DNA of 64,000 nt from the NCBI GenBank assembly GCA_013398175.1, contig VZRZ01004355.1:98869-162868 (forward strand), read 5' to 3'. The translations under genes were made by a program, and so were the position numbers. Numbering within the stretch: the stretch's first letter is position 1; each line of letters opens with the position of its first letter. Under the pieces are notes generated by a model. The model was given only the letters and a program-made list of their open reading frames with translations, searched no databases and was not told where the DNA came from. Below, one piece after another: positions 50,447-60,885 of this stretch. Origin of the DNA: Climacteris rufus (taxonomy: Eukaryota; Chordata; Aves; Passeriformes; Climacteridae).

Positions 50447-51043
50447 TAAAGGCACATAACCCAGAAGCTCTTGAGGTAGCGATAGCGCCTTTATGTGAGC
50501 AGAATCCCTGCCGGGATGAGTTGCAATGGTTTTATAACTCTCCCAAAGGACAGAGTCCTAGCTACCGCAGATAACCTGTTTCTGCTGGCTCCTCTAGGAC
50601 GAGAGTTTCCCCCGGCGTGGTGTACTAGTGCCAACGAGAATAAAAGACTACACAGAGGGCTCTTCCCTGGGATAACAGCTGTTTATTGTGAGTCCAGTGT
50701 TGCGTTCTGAGGGTCCAGAGATATCCAGGTGGCTGGAGTAACCCAGAAAAAAGAGCCAGGAGGAAGCCCTGCAGGGCTCTTTTAAAGAGAAATGGGACCA
50801 GGAAACACCCAATGGGAAACGGCATAGTTCAAAGTGACCAGTGGAGGCGAACTTTACCGGACATAGCCATATATGGCATCTAAGATATGGGTACAGGTAA
50901 CACAAGGAAAATATGGGATTTCACTGCAGCTCGTGCAGAGGGTTCAGATGTTGGAGGAAGAAGGCTGAGGGCTTTGCCTTGGCTTTCTTCCCACCAAAAC
51001 CTGAAGCTCAACAGCAGCAGCTTCTGCCAAGTGCACTGCTACA
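50447..51043 (-). mobile_element. Solo LTR, class II (ERVK/alpharetrovirus-like), 597 bp, copy 2
   Basis: Same family and strand as the LTR at 25846-26461, alignable end to end. Shared landmarks include GGGATGAGTTGCAATGGTT near 50513 and CTCTCCCAAAGGACAGAGT near 50538. They also include AAAGTGACCAGTGGAGG near 50831 and AGCAGCAGCTTCTGCCAAGT near 51013. On the minus strand it starts TGTAGCAGTG at 51043 and ends GTGCCTTTA at 50447. An exact 6-bp duplication, GAGGTT, flanks it at 50441-50446 and 51044-51049. Minus-strand signals are TTTAAAAG near 50788-50781, AATAAA at 50687-50682 and an inverted CCAAT near 50809. Its duplication differs from copy 1's, so the two are independent insertions. No internal retroviral genes are adjacent. 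Confidence 0.9.
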
Positions 51044-51049
51044 GAGGTT

Positions 51050-54000
51050 CACACACCACCTTCTGAAAAACATATATGATCCACTGTGTGGAGTATTGTG
51101 GTACTGTGATTCACAAAATAGAAGCAGAGAGAGCAGAAAGTAACACCAGCATGGCTTCCTAAAACTGACAGACCTGGTAACTGATGGCAGAACGGAACAC
51201 TTTAGTATCACTCGTCTGCTGCAGGCACTGGTACGGTAATGTCAGCTTTGTAAGACAGGTAGAAAGAAAGCAGAGCATTTGCCCACATCATGCAGCAGCC
51301 CATGAGCCACCTTTCAAACCACTGATATATGGACAGCTCACAGACAGCACTGCAAACTAATACCAGCCCACTGTAATACTCAGTGGGATATGAGCGGTCA
51401 GGCAATAATTGTTCTCAGCTCAGTGATAACGAAAAGAAAAATAAATGTATACAGCAGGTATATCCAAGAACATTAAAGTTGCCACCAAAGTAGTGAACAG
51501 GCTAGAAAAACATCTGCATTTAAATCATGAAAGAGTTATTAATTTGTCAGCAGGCAGCACATGTGACAGAGTGAGATATGTCTGTGCTGAGTTACAATTT
51601 CTATTTGCATTCTGCTGAATACCAGTCTGACCTTGTCTAAAGAATCTGCTCCACTGCATTGCGGTCACCCCGCCTGGAAATTCATTGAAGGACTATTACT
51701 AAGAGGCTTCTGGGACTGTCAGCTTCACTACTGGCCTACCTCCAAGAAACATTTTTTTTTATTATCATCAGGAGGAGTCAGTAGGGGAAAAAGAGAAATT
51801 ACAATTAGTGGAGCTGCTGTTTCTTAGACTCAGCATGAAACATCGAGAGGACATCATATCTAAAAGAACAGCTCTTCTGCAACAGCGGCAACCGTTGCAA
51901 GAAGTAAAAAATATGTGAAGGAAAGAGGACAGGGGAACCAGCTCAAAGCCCAAATCAGCAAAGTGAGTCATGATAGAAGACAACCTCCCCCGAGATTTTA
52001 ATAGTTTTCAAGTGCACACATGAACATTCAAGTTCAGACAGATCTTTCAATGAGTAGGAGATTTATTTCTAATCTTTAAATTACATCAAGCCTGTTGCAC
52101 ATTCCCAAAAATAAATTCCACTAGAAATTCAAAGTACCAATAGCCTTAGTGAACTAGCTTTATAGAATGTAAAGGCTGATTAGCTTGAGGTTGGTTTCAA
52201 CATCCAGAGGCAGATATCAGCCAAAAAAAAGCAAAACTTGGGTGTGTGCTAGAGGGTCCCAAAGCTATCAACAGTGACTGCACTTTACTGAAAGGGTGAA
52301 AAAAGCTGACAGGCTGTACAAATAGAAAAATGAAAGGTGGAAAACATGTATGACATCAAGTGCCTGAAGCATCCAACTATGCACTTTGATGTCTCAAGGG
52401 AGGAAAAGGATAAAACTATGGAGACATGATAGGGTTGACAGCCTGAGCTTTTGAAACAGTGGATTGGATGGAGTAGTAGGGCTGGCTCTCTTAGAAGGTG
52501 GGACTGAGCTATGAAATTTAAATGAGTAGTGGTGGAAATGCAAGTCTGGTAGGCCTTGTCACAGAAAATCAAAAACTCAGAGGCACGCACTTGCATCTCA
52601 TAGAAACTGCTGCATTTCATCTTATCACACAATCTCTGAGTTTCCAAAATTGTTTTGGCCAGCTTTAATCTCCGTGCCTAACTTCAATTCACGCTAATCA
52701 ACACTCTCTTTCATAATTCCCCAGTTATTGCACTCTCTGATATCTGATTGCAGTCTCACTTGGGTCAGTCATTCTGCATCTCACTAACACGTTTTTGTTA
52801 TTTAAGCCGATAGGATTTATTTGGTTCTCTTCTATGGCATTGATCCTGGAACCATCCAAAATACACATCTGGGTGTATCCCCTTCACTGAGTGGATAACG
52901 TTCATGCCCAACAATGCTTGTGACTAATAAGTGAATAATATTTAAATTTCTCCTGCATGTAGAATAAGATTCAATGAAACTATTCACTAAACAAAATAAA
53001 ATATTCCTTTTATAAAATTATAAGGTTTTTTTTCACTTTATATACAGAAAATAACACAGATCAAAAGAAGGTAACATTAAAATCTCTGTTTACTTGGTCA
53101 AAGAAACTATAACTGACTAAAAATAGCTTCAATTACTATAAACTCTGATATATTTCCTCAACCAAGATTCAGGACAAGTTCTAAAGAAAGGTTGAAGTAC
53201 TGTGGTTAGAAATATCACAGAAATATGCATCCCTTTTTTTGTCATAAGGCTCATTGTTCTAATGATTCATACACTACATTGTACAATACCACTGTAGATA
53301 CCCACTCCAAAACAAATATAACTGTAGCTGTCAAGGTGAGTCTATTCCACATTTATGCTACAGTTGACCTACTTCATTTAATACATGATTTTAGTATATA
53401 ATCATATGAGAACACATAAAAAATTTAAGTGTTTGGAAAAATTATTGCTACTACTTTGCCATGGTTTGCGTTTTTATAGCACCAAAGTAAAACAGAATAA
53501 GCCTTCTTTTAAAATCACTGATTATATAGAGAAATTGTTATATTTCAGTTGGAGCATTAAAGACATTTTATCCTCCACTGCACTAATTATTACTTGTACA
53601 AGCAGAGGGTTGCAGAGATGTTAATCAGAACTTTAAGGATTAATATAATGCTGTTTCTGCTTGTTGCTGGCATTTCAACGGGTGTCTTCTCTTTTGAATA
53701 ACAAGGTTGTTTTAGCCCTATTTCAAAGAGCTGCAAATTCCTAGTTTTTCATGTAACATCTTGGAGAAAGACTTTGTTAGAAAACAGACTTTACATCCTG
53801 AGCCTAAGAGATTGTATTCTGAGACTTCTGTCTCTGCTTTCTACACTCACAGGTATAAATAGGCACCTACATCAATTTTTTTTCACAGTTGTCTAAAATT
53901 TGCCATGAGAAAGTATTTTTGGACACTGCACTCTTAACTCTTTACAATTCTGTTAATTCAGTGAGTCCTAGAATCAGGAGCAAGCTTAGCTACAGTATCT

Positions 54001-54385
54001 GGCATCATTTCGGTTCTCCATCTGTCTTAGAAGACAAATTAATTGCAAATTGGTAATATTCCTTCCCCTTTGTTTTATCAATTAACTCAGATATCAATAC
54101 AGGCTGTTTAAGCACATTTTAAGTACCACGGTTAACTTCCTAACTTCTGCTCAAGCCAAATACAACTTGTCCCTCATTTTTCTATATGTCCAAGAGCCAT
54201 AAATATTTTTCATTCAGCATGGTTAAAAAAAAAATAAAAAATAAAAAAAAAATTAAAATGGAACAAGTTTTCCCAAGGCAGGTGGGAAGGAAAAGAGAAA
54301 ATAAAAAAAAATACAAATATTTTATACAGTATCTGAAACACTTATGATATTTCTGCCATATCACAGCTATTCCTATATAGGGTAA
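51050..54385. other. Non-coding DNA, no gene seen
   Basis: Moderately AT-rich, unassigned. The 51.1-51.9 kb part is somewhat more G+C-rich and could be very old repeat, but I cannot name it. A 120-codon minus-strand frame (52285-52647) has no recognisable domain. An A-rich low-complexity run is at 54224-54255. Confidence 0.5.
54224..54255 (+). repeat. A-rich low-complexity run
   Basis: Poly-A interrupted by single T (AAAATAAAA type). Confidence 0.85.
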
Positions 54386-54570
54386 TGTCATGGTTTAGCC
54401 CTGACCAAAGGCCAAGGCCCCATGAAACCCACTTACCCCTGCCCCCTTTGCAACTCGACAGGGGAAAGGAATGTGTTACTAAGCTAAGGACACTGAGAGA
54501 CATCTTTTGACCCCTACCACACCCTAAAAGCCAACCCGCTCAAACTACTGCAGGTAATGTATAATTTTTC
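54386..54570 (-). mobile_element. Truncated LTR 3' end related to the 10.9-kb LTR
   Basis: The plus strand begins TGTCATGGTTTAGCC, the complement of the LTR 3' end seen at 11906-11920. The resemblance continues inward: GACAGGGGAAAGGA at about 54459 pairs with the complement of 11839-11852, then ACTGAGAGA, ACCCCT and GCTCAAAC in the same order. This is the inner part of a related LTR on the minus strand. Similarity fades near 54570, well before a 5' end, so the element is truncated. A CR1 fragment follows ~200 bp later. With one end lost, no target duplication can be tested. Confidence 0.65.
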
Positions 54571-54777
54571 TGGAGGAGAATTGTCAAGGCTGACTGAATT
54601 AACCTTGAAGTATTGTTTCCTTAGGTTATAAATTTCTGCAAATCCAAAGCATGAAGCTGTTCAGAAAAAAAGGCAAAATTCCCAGAACTGTAAACTGTAT
54701 TGGTAGCCAAGAAGACTGCTGTTTGATACTAGCCTTGAACAAACCAAACACAGAAATAGGATGGAGACAGACAGAAT

Positions 54778-55518
54778 AGGCTGGAGAACTGGACAGAGAA
54801 CTTGATCAAGTTCAACAAGGGCAAGTGCAGGGTCCTGCAACTTGGCAGGAATAACCCCAACTACCAGCTCAGGCTGAGGGCTGACCTACTGGAGGGCAGC
54901 TCTGAGGAGAAGGACCTGGGAGTCTTGGAGGGTGTCAATTTGACCATGAGCCAGTCATGCCCTTGTGGCCCAGAGGGCCAATGGTATCCTGGGATGCATC
55001 AGGAAGAGTGTAGCCAGCAGGGTGAGGGAGTGATCCTCCCCATCTGCCCAAGTCTAGTGAGGCCACATCTGCAGTGCTGTGTCCAATTCTGGGCTCCACA
55101 GCACAAGAAAGACAAGGAGCTACTGCAGAGGGTCAAGCAAAGGCCACAAAGATGATTTGGGGTCTGGAGCATCTCTCATATGAGAAGAGACTGAGGGAGC
55201 TGGGCCTATTTAGTCCAGAGAAGAGAAGACTGAGAGGATCCCATTAATGCATACAAATATCTCCAAAGTGAGTGCCAAGATGATGTTTCCACTCTTTTTG
55301 GTGACGCCCACAACAGGATGAGGAGCAATGGCCATAAATTAAAAAGTTCTGTCTCAACATGAGGGGAAACTTCTTTGTGTTGAAGATGACAGAGCACTGG
55401 AACAGGCTACCTGAGGAGGTCATGGTCCTGTGTAACCTGCTCTAGGTGACCCTGTCTTGGCATGGGGGTTGGACTAGAAGGTCTCCAGAGGTCCCTTCCA
55501 ACTCTGTGATTGCATGAA
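54778..55518 (+). mobile_element. CR1 LINE, 3' ~740 bp, sense
   Basis: The best-preserved CR1 in the window. It opens with CTGGAGAACTGG and AAGTTCAACAAGGGCAAGTG (C-terminal third of the reverse-transcriptase ORF). It passes through 'ctgggatgcatcaggaagag' and 'cagcacaagaaagacaagga', and ends with GGTTGGACTAGAAGGTC and CCCTTCCAACTCTGTGAT, the CR1 3' UTR. It is 5' truncated, as nearly all CR1 copies are. The body is internally shortened around 55230-55290 compared with the fuller CR1 consensus that I remember. Confidence 0.95.
54802..55155 (+). pseudogene. CR1 reverse-transcriptase C-terminus, broken
   Basis: An uninterrupted 117-codon frame, but not an intact protein. Residues 1-52 follow the CR1 reverse-transcriptase C-terminal region (FNKGKCRVLQLGRN, then EEKDLGVL). 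The next ~20 codons are read in the wrong frame: the expected 'GCIRKS' sense is visible in a neighbouring frame near 54990. The proper frame returns at VILPICPSLVRPHLQCC and QFWAPQHKKDKELLQRV. So two compensating indels exist. The protein would lack the catalytic domain and endonuclease in any case. Dead LINE remnant, not a host gene. Confidence 0.85.
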
Positions 55519-58500
55519 ATACAGCCTAGAACTACTCAGTTCCATTAGAGTCTTGACAGTTAAGTCATACACTTTGCATTAATGATCTCCAGGTATCAAA
55601 ACCAATTTCGGTTAATGCTACTCTTGTGATTCACAGTCTTAAATGGGAAACAAACCAAGGTAAAAACAAAAGGGCTCTCCAAAAATCAGAAGTTGGAGAA
55701 ATGCTTTAAAAAAACATCTCTATACTAAAAGAACTTTGCAGTTACCCAAGATAACAGGACACTGAAGCAAGAACAGCCCTCATCTAGCACCTTCCCAGCT
55801 TTCCTGTAACTTCATGAGAAGTACAGAAGCAGCCCTGGAGAGTATGACATCTCGGGAGTCATTCTGCTCTTTTCAAGCTAAATACAAATGGATCCACTCA
55901 ATCTCTTTTAAGCCATGTAAGGGTGTTTAACCTGCTTATTAGTAGTTTTACTGAATAAGCTACAGTAGAACATCTGGAGGACTACACTAATCTAATGGGT
56001 TATTTTGTTAGTCATTTGGTTGGGGTTTTGGGGAGTGAGGGGGGATGTGAGGTGTGAACGAATGCTACTATACAAAAGTTTAATGTCTATTAGAGACTAG
56101 AGGAAATCTGCTGTCTGATAAGCCATATAACTTCTGGCAAATCTACTTATAAACTCTTTTCTCATTTATTCCTCACTACGTAGTGTTACTCTTTGCCACC
56201 TATTTGTGGGAGATTAATAATGGGTCATCACATCAGGTCAATATGATCAAGTGAAGGCATTTACTTGATTTTTTATTAGCTCTTTTATACTCTGTTACAG
56301 TTGTCATACTTTCTTTCAGCAAACATGATTGGTTAACAGCAAAAATGTGCATATAAGCTGAATTATAAAAAATGGTTACAAAACTCTATTCATGCAGAAC
56401 AATGCTCAATAAAATAATGCAATAATCATCATAATGGTCAGCACAATGCTATCAACATCTTCTTCCTTCATCCTCTTTTCCCACTGACAGTTGCTTTACT
56501 ATGTATCTTTTATTTCTTCTTTTCTCATCCACAGTTGTTTTACCATGTATCTTTGTTTTCTCCTTTCCCAGGCTCTTTTCCCAAGCTATTGCATCCCTGA
56601 CTGTCTTTCTCTGTCTCTAAGATTTTGGGGACTCAGAATAAACTGGATTGCTCAAATGGCCTCGCTCTTGTAAAAAATCACATTCTTCATATCCCCAAGA
56701 ATTATTCTCCACACCTATTTTCTTTTTATCAAGAGAACAAGGCAAAATTACAAATCACAGCCTCATGATCAGAGTATTTACTCACCTCCTCATATCACTG
56801 AATTAATTCCCAGTTTCTGTATCAGAACAGCTGAACTGACCTCCCTGGGGAGAATTCCATATTGAATTATTTGTTGAAGTTTATTTTTATGTTTTTTCTT
56901 CCCTATGTACCAACTGCTACCACCTATTAACAAAAGTCTTAGTCCACAGCATATTTCAGTCCATCAGAATGCGACTTTTAAGCATGCCAGAAGTGAACCT
57001 GGCATTAAATAACTAAAGCCAGGTTTTACATGCAGATGTAAAAACCTGAAAATTGATATTTGGCAAAGGACTGTAGTAAGGATTGTCCTTCAGAGACAGT
57101 TAATTTTGTCTTTAATCATCTCCCTGTGCTGGTAAACTCACTCCAAATGTGTTCATTACACTTCAAAACATGGATTAACTAAATTCACAGAAAAGGGATA
57201 CAACTAAGAAAGAAATCTGCAACAAGGTAAACAGACAATAATCCTGAAGAATGAAGAGGCAGAAAAAGGGAACAGAATTGTGTAATCCAAAAGCAAGTTA
57301 AAAATAGATGAAACAGGTTATGCCACTGAAATGGCAAGAGACAGACAGGAAAAAAAAAAAAGTAAAGTGTAGGAGGAATATTATTGCTTCAGCTAAGAGG
57401 ATAACCACTGTGATTTCCTGAAAAACTGACTTGATTTGGGCAGAAGATTCAGTTCAAAAGAGAGAAACAAGTCACAAGATAGTGACATGAGGATGATAGC
57501 AATGGAATTTGCTTCCTACCAAAAGCCCAATTTCCTCAGCTGTAGGGGGTTGTGCAGCCATCCTGACAGTGAGGTATGTTCGAGGAGTAAAGAAACTTCT
57601 GTCAGTAAACAGTGCAGTCAGGATTTGGCTGTTCTGACTTTTGCCATCAAGACCTTAATTAGGTTTCCCACAGATGAATGGCAACTGATCTGGGTGCTTG
57701 TTAGAGAACTGTAGCCTGCAGAAGGGCATTTGGGACGTACTTTCAATGTGAAGTGTCACTGAACACTAAACACTTTCCCAAATCAGGTTCCAGACTCTTC
57801 TGTTGAGTATTCCAATAAACGGCAATAATGTTAACTTAATGTCCCAGTAAATTGGGAAGGGCAAAGTCTGAGATGTCACCTCACAAAAGCGAGGCGCTTC
57901 AAATATACATTTGTTGATCTTTCTGAAGCATTGGTTACTATTCAAATTAGTGCCGTAGAAGAGCCAATTAAAATTTCAGTCTTTAAAGAAGAATTTCTAT
58001 ATATTACGCTACAAGCAAACTTAAAAATGGGCAGGAAAATCCTCTATATAACTTACCCAATATATTGTAACTGTCCACACATAGGAGGAAGAGTAATTAA
58101 CAGTACAGAATCAGACTTCAACGATTTTTTTCAGCACATTTAGACTTCAGGAGGGGATTCCAGATGCACAAATCATCAATTAAAAGAGTTTTCTAACGTC
58201 ACTTTGATTTATACGAACTTGTCCAAAACATTCATTCAGTTATATCAGTCTCTTTAACTCCCTGCAAGAAAAAGTCATTTTTCATCACTACCATTCCTTT
58301 GACTAATATATAATGTTTTATTCTTTGCTTTTCTTCATTAGAAATTGCACTTAATTTCCTTTCCCTTTTCAATAGTCATAATTGCATATTAAAAGTACAA
58401 TTACCCCAAAAGCTCATATGCTGTGGTACTTGAGAAAAGAAAACAAACTGGAACTATTTGTCATTTAAAAGATTGAAACAGCTACAAAACAAAAAGGGTA

Positions 58501-58986
58501 AAGTCCAATTGTCATTCTTGTTCCAAGCACATAGATGACCAATAGTTTGTAGGTGTAGAACAACTCATTTAAGTCACTCAGATATTTTTTTACCTGGTAA
58601 CTATCACTATAGTATCATTTCTGAGAGGCTAGAAGAATTAAGGTACACCATCAGCAGAGTTCACTTCTGCTGACTTTGTATGATCACTAGTAATTAAAGA
58701 ATAATACCATAACTCCTAGGTATCACTCAGCCACCATATTTCTGCTCCACAGTGAAACTCTCTTCTACCCTCTAGATTATTTAGCAACCTCAGGAAAAGA
58801 GAGTGCAAAAAGCACCAATTCAATTTAAAGTATCTGTATGATTAATGAAGAATGCTGACACTTTCCCCCAATATTAATTGTTACAGATCTGCATGTACAG
58901 TTCAGTCATGCATTGCTTATGTCCATAACAATTTTCTCTCACCAAGAACTACATACAAAAATTGACTCTAAACCAGTAACTTCTTT
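55519..58986. other. AT-rich non-coding DNA, no gene seen
   Basis: Unique-looking sequence with no assignable element. Frames up to 92 codons (57436-57714) lack recognisable motifs. Confidence 0.5.
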
Positions 58987-58991
58987 CCCTA

Positions 58992-59615
58992 TATCCTGGA
59001 CTCAGCTGGGATAGGGTTAATTTTCTTCCTGGTAGCTGGTATAGTCCTGTGTTTTGGATTTGATATGAGAATAATACTGATAACACGCTGATGCTACTCA
59101 GCAGTGCTTATCCGAAGTAAAGGATTTTCTATTTCCCATGTTCTGCCAACAAGGAGGTGCACAAGAAGCCAGGAGGGAACATGATCAAGACAGCTGACTC
59201 AAACTGGCCAAAGGGATCTTCCACACCATAGAATGTCATGCTCAGTGTATAAACCAGGGTGTTGGCCAGGAGGGGTCAATCACTACTTAGGGATGGGCTG
59301 GGCATCAGTCAGTGGGTAGTGAGCAAAGATTTTGTGCTTCCTTTGTAATTTTTGGGCTTTATTACTCCTTTTTTTTAATGTCCCTTTCCATTGTAATTAC
59401 ATTATTGCTATTATTATATAATTATATTATTGTCATTATATTATTGTTATTATTAGCATTTCTTTTATTTCAATTATTAAACTGGTTCTTTTTATCTCAA
59501 CCCACAGGTGTTACCTGTCTGATTTGATTCTACTCTACATCCCACTTTCCAGGGGCAGGGAATTGAGCAAATATCTGCATAGTACTTAGTTGCTGGCTAA
59601 GGTTAAGACATGACA
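58992..59615 (+). mobile_element. Solo LTR, ERVL-type (copy B), 624 bp
   Basis: Second copy of the family at 23680-24193. It begins TATCCTGGACTCAGCTGGGA (the TG start mutated to TA) and ends GGTTAAGACATGACA. Flanks are CCCTA (58987-58991) and CCCTG (59616-59620), a 5-bp duplication with one mismatch, as expected for ERVL. Conserved blocks are TTTTCTTCCTGGTAGCTGGT near 59022, AACAAGGAGGTGCACAAGAAGC near 59148 and GTGTATAAACCAGG with the TATA box at 59248-59253. An ATT-rich repeat lies at 59395-59460, with ATTAAA at 59476-59481. The following CTTTTTATCTCAACCCACAGGTGTTAC is the family's usual U5, which copy A lacks. No internal genes adjoin. Confidence 0.9.
59395..59460 (+). repeat. ATT-rich simple repeat inside LTR copy B
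   Basis: Degenerate ATT/TTA repeat in the R region, homologous in position to the GTT/ATT tract of copy A. Confidence 0.8.
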
Positions 59616-59620
59616 CCCTG

Positions 59621-60224
59621 ACTGTTTGATCTAAACCTTAAAAGAGGAAAGTCATTTCTTTTTCTCATTTAAGGGGAGAACCACGTTCATCATCAGCTAG
59701 TGATTAGAGGACTTAAACATTTGGCAGATATTGCTTTAGTGCATTTTAACGTGCGCCAAATGGAAATGCAAAAAGTTTAACATTTAATGTTTGAAGCAGA
59801 AATCTGATCAGGGCAGAGATGAATAACTGGCCACGGAAAAGTTTAACCAGTATTGTGTAAGGACAGTCCATGTATTAAACTTTCCTTTTAAAAAAATTAA
59901 CATCTCAGGAAAGCAAAAGTATTTTAGAGGACACAATTTTGGAAAAAACTTTGATAAAAAAATCATTTCTTCTCTAAAAGTTGTTTAAACTATGTCGAAC
60001 CTTCCTTATTGTAACCTGAATGTGCTATGTTGAAATCACTGGATGAGCTTCTGTTACCCATTTTACATGGAGGATCCACAAAACAGATCAGAAAAAGATA
60101 TAAGAACTTCCGTGAATTGTTAGGACTGCCAAATCTGATAGCCAAATCAACACTAGGTTGCCTACATTCTAGGTAGTCTAGCCTGACTCACTGCTGACCA
60201 CCACAGACATACACCCACACAAAG
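59621..60224. other. AT-rich spacer, no gene seen
   Basis: Unassigned sequence between two LTRs. Confidence 0.5.
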
Positions 60225-60455
60225 TGCATACGCCCACTTCTCTCCCTTCTTGCTGCACAGACCCATGGGCTCTGAGATGTGGGAGGTCCTCCCAGGGACG
60301 TTGCTGTCGCCTCCTACTCCAGCTCCACCTCGGATGTGGGGGGCTCCTCCCTTGGGGAGGACTCTATAGGCAGGACTGGAGTTTGAGATCAGCCCCTTCT
60401 TCTAGAAGGGAGGCGTGCTCCGAACCTTGGACCTACCCACACTTCTAGAAGTCTC
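60225..60455. other. GC-rich segment upstream of class-I-like LTR
   Basis: Composition jumps here from AT-rich to GC-rich. The segment contains inverted-repeat-like GGGAGGTCCTCCC near 60280 and two copies of the palindrome CTTCTAGAAG, at 60399-60408 and 60442-60451. It may be the outer U3 of the LTR that follows or a remnant of adjoining retroviral DNA. I cannot place the boundary. Confidence 0.4.
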
Positions 60456-60800
60456 GGTTATGTTCGATATTTTATTAGTTATTGTTCATTGTACCCTCCT
60501 CTGCGCTGTTTTAAGTGGACCCTGGACCCCTGGACCCTCCCCTCGCGCGGAACCCCATTGGTTATCCCCTCCAGCTCCTCCCGATTTCCCTTCCCTTTTA
60601 ACCTGTTGCACCCTGTCAACCCCTCGGAGTCTCGCTCCGATCCTCTCCGTCCTGGATCCTCGCACCCGACCCCACAATAAAGGAGACCACGGGGGAGACC
60701 CCCTCTCGCCACCCTTTGCCTCCTTGCCTGATTCCTTCTGCGCCCTGTCTGCTGTCCCCTCGGGCCGCCTCGCCTCTGCGTGACACACCCACGCTCAGCC
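60456..60800 (+). mobile_element. CpG-rich LTR, probably class I (gammaretrovirus-like)
   Basis: The plus strand shows the classic order of a compact LTR. An AT-rich start (TATGTTCGATATTTTATTAG) is followed by an inverted CCAAT box (ATTGG, 60557-60561). TTTTAA comes next as a TATA-like box at 60597-60602, then AATAAA at 60676-60681, 79 bp later. A GC-rich U5 follows. TATA-to-AATAAA spacing near 80 bp is typical of gammaretroviral LTRs. About 25 CpG fall between 60465 and 60857, against near absence in the surroundings, which argues for a fairly young or methylation-protected insertion. I did not find a matching target duplication, so both ends are approximate; similar GC-rich sequence runs to about 60885. 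Open frames across it are artefacts of few stop codons. Confidence 0.65.
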
Positions 60801-60885
60801 CTGAAGCACCCGCACCCAAAGCGAGCCCTCGGGGCTTTTGGAGGTCGGTGCCTCGGCTGAGAGAGACCAGGGAGCCAGGCCATAT
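60801..60885 (+). other. GC-rich tail after LTR, possible retroviral leader
   Basis: The GC-rich character continues past the U5. TGGAGGTC at 60838-60845 matches the first eight bases of a glutamine-tRNA primer binding site as I remember it, but the following bases do not agree. It could be a degraded leader, which would make this an LTR plus a short internal stub and not a clean solo LTR. Confidence 0.3.

Noticed and set aside
25846..51043. The two 600-bp LTRs as the paired ends of one 25-kb provirus
   Set aside because: Each has its own complete and different 6-bp duplication, and no retroviral genes lie between them.
52285..52647. 120-codon minus-strand frame
   Set aside because: Cysteine/serine/phenylalanine-rich with no family motif or supporting splice or promoter context.
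23680..59615. Segmental duplication explaining the paired LTR families
   Set aside because: The spacing between neighbouring LTRs differs (about 2 kb against 8 kb) and the sequence between them does not match.
60479..60883. Overlapping minus-strand frames of 134, 100 and 94 codons
   Set aside because: Several frames are open at once across a GC-rich LTR where stop codons are rare. Arginine/glycine-rich composition is the usual artefact.
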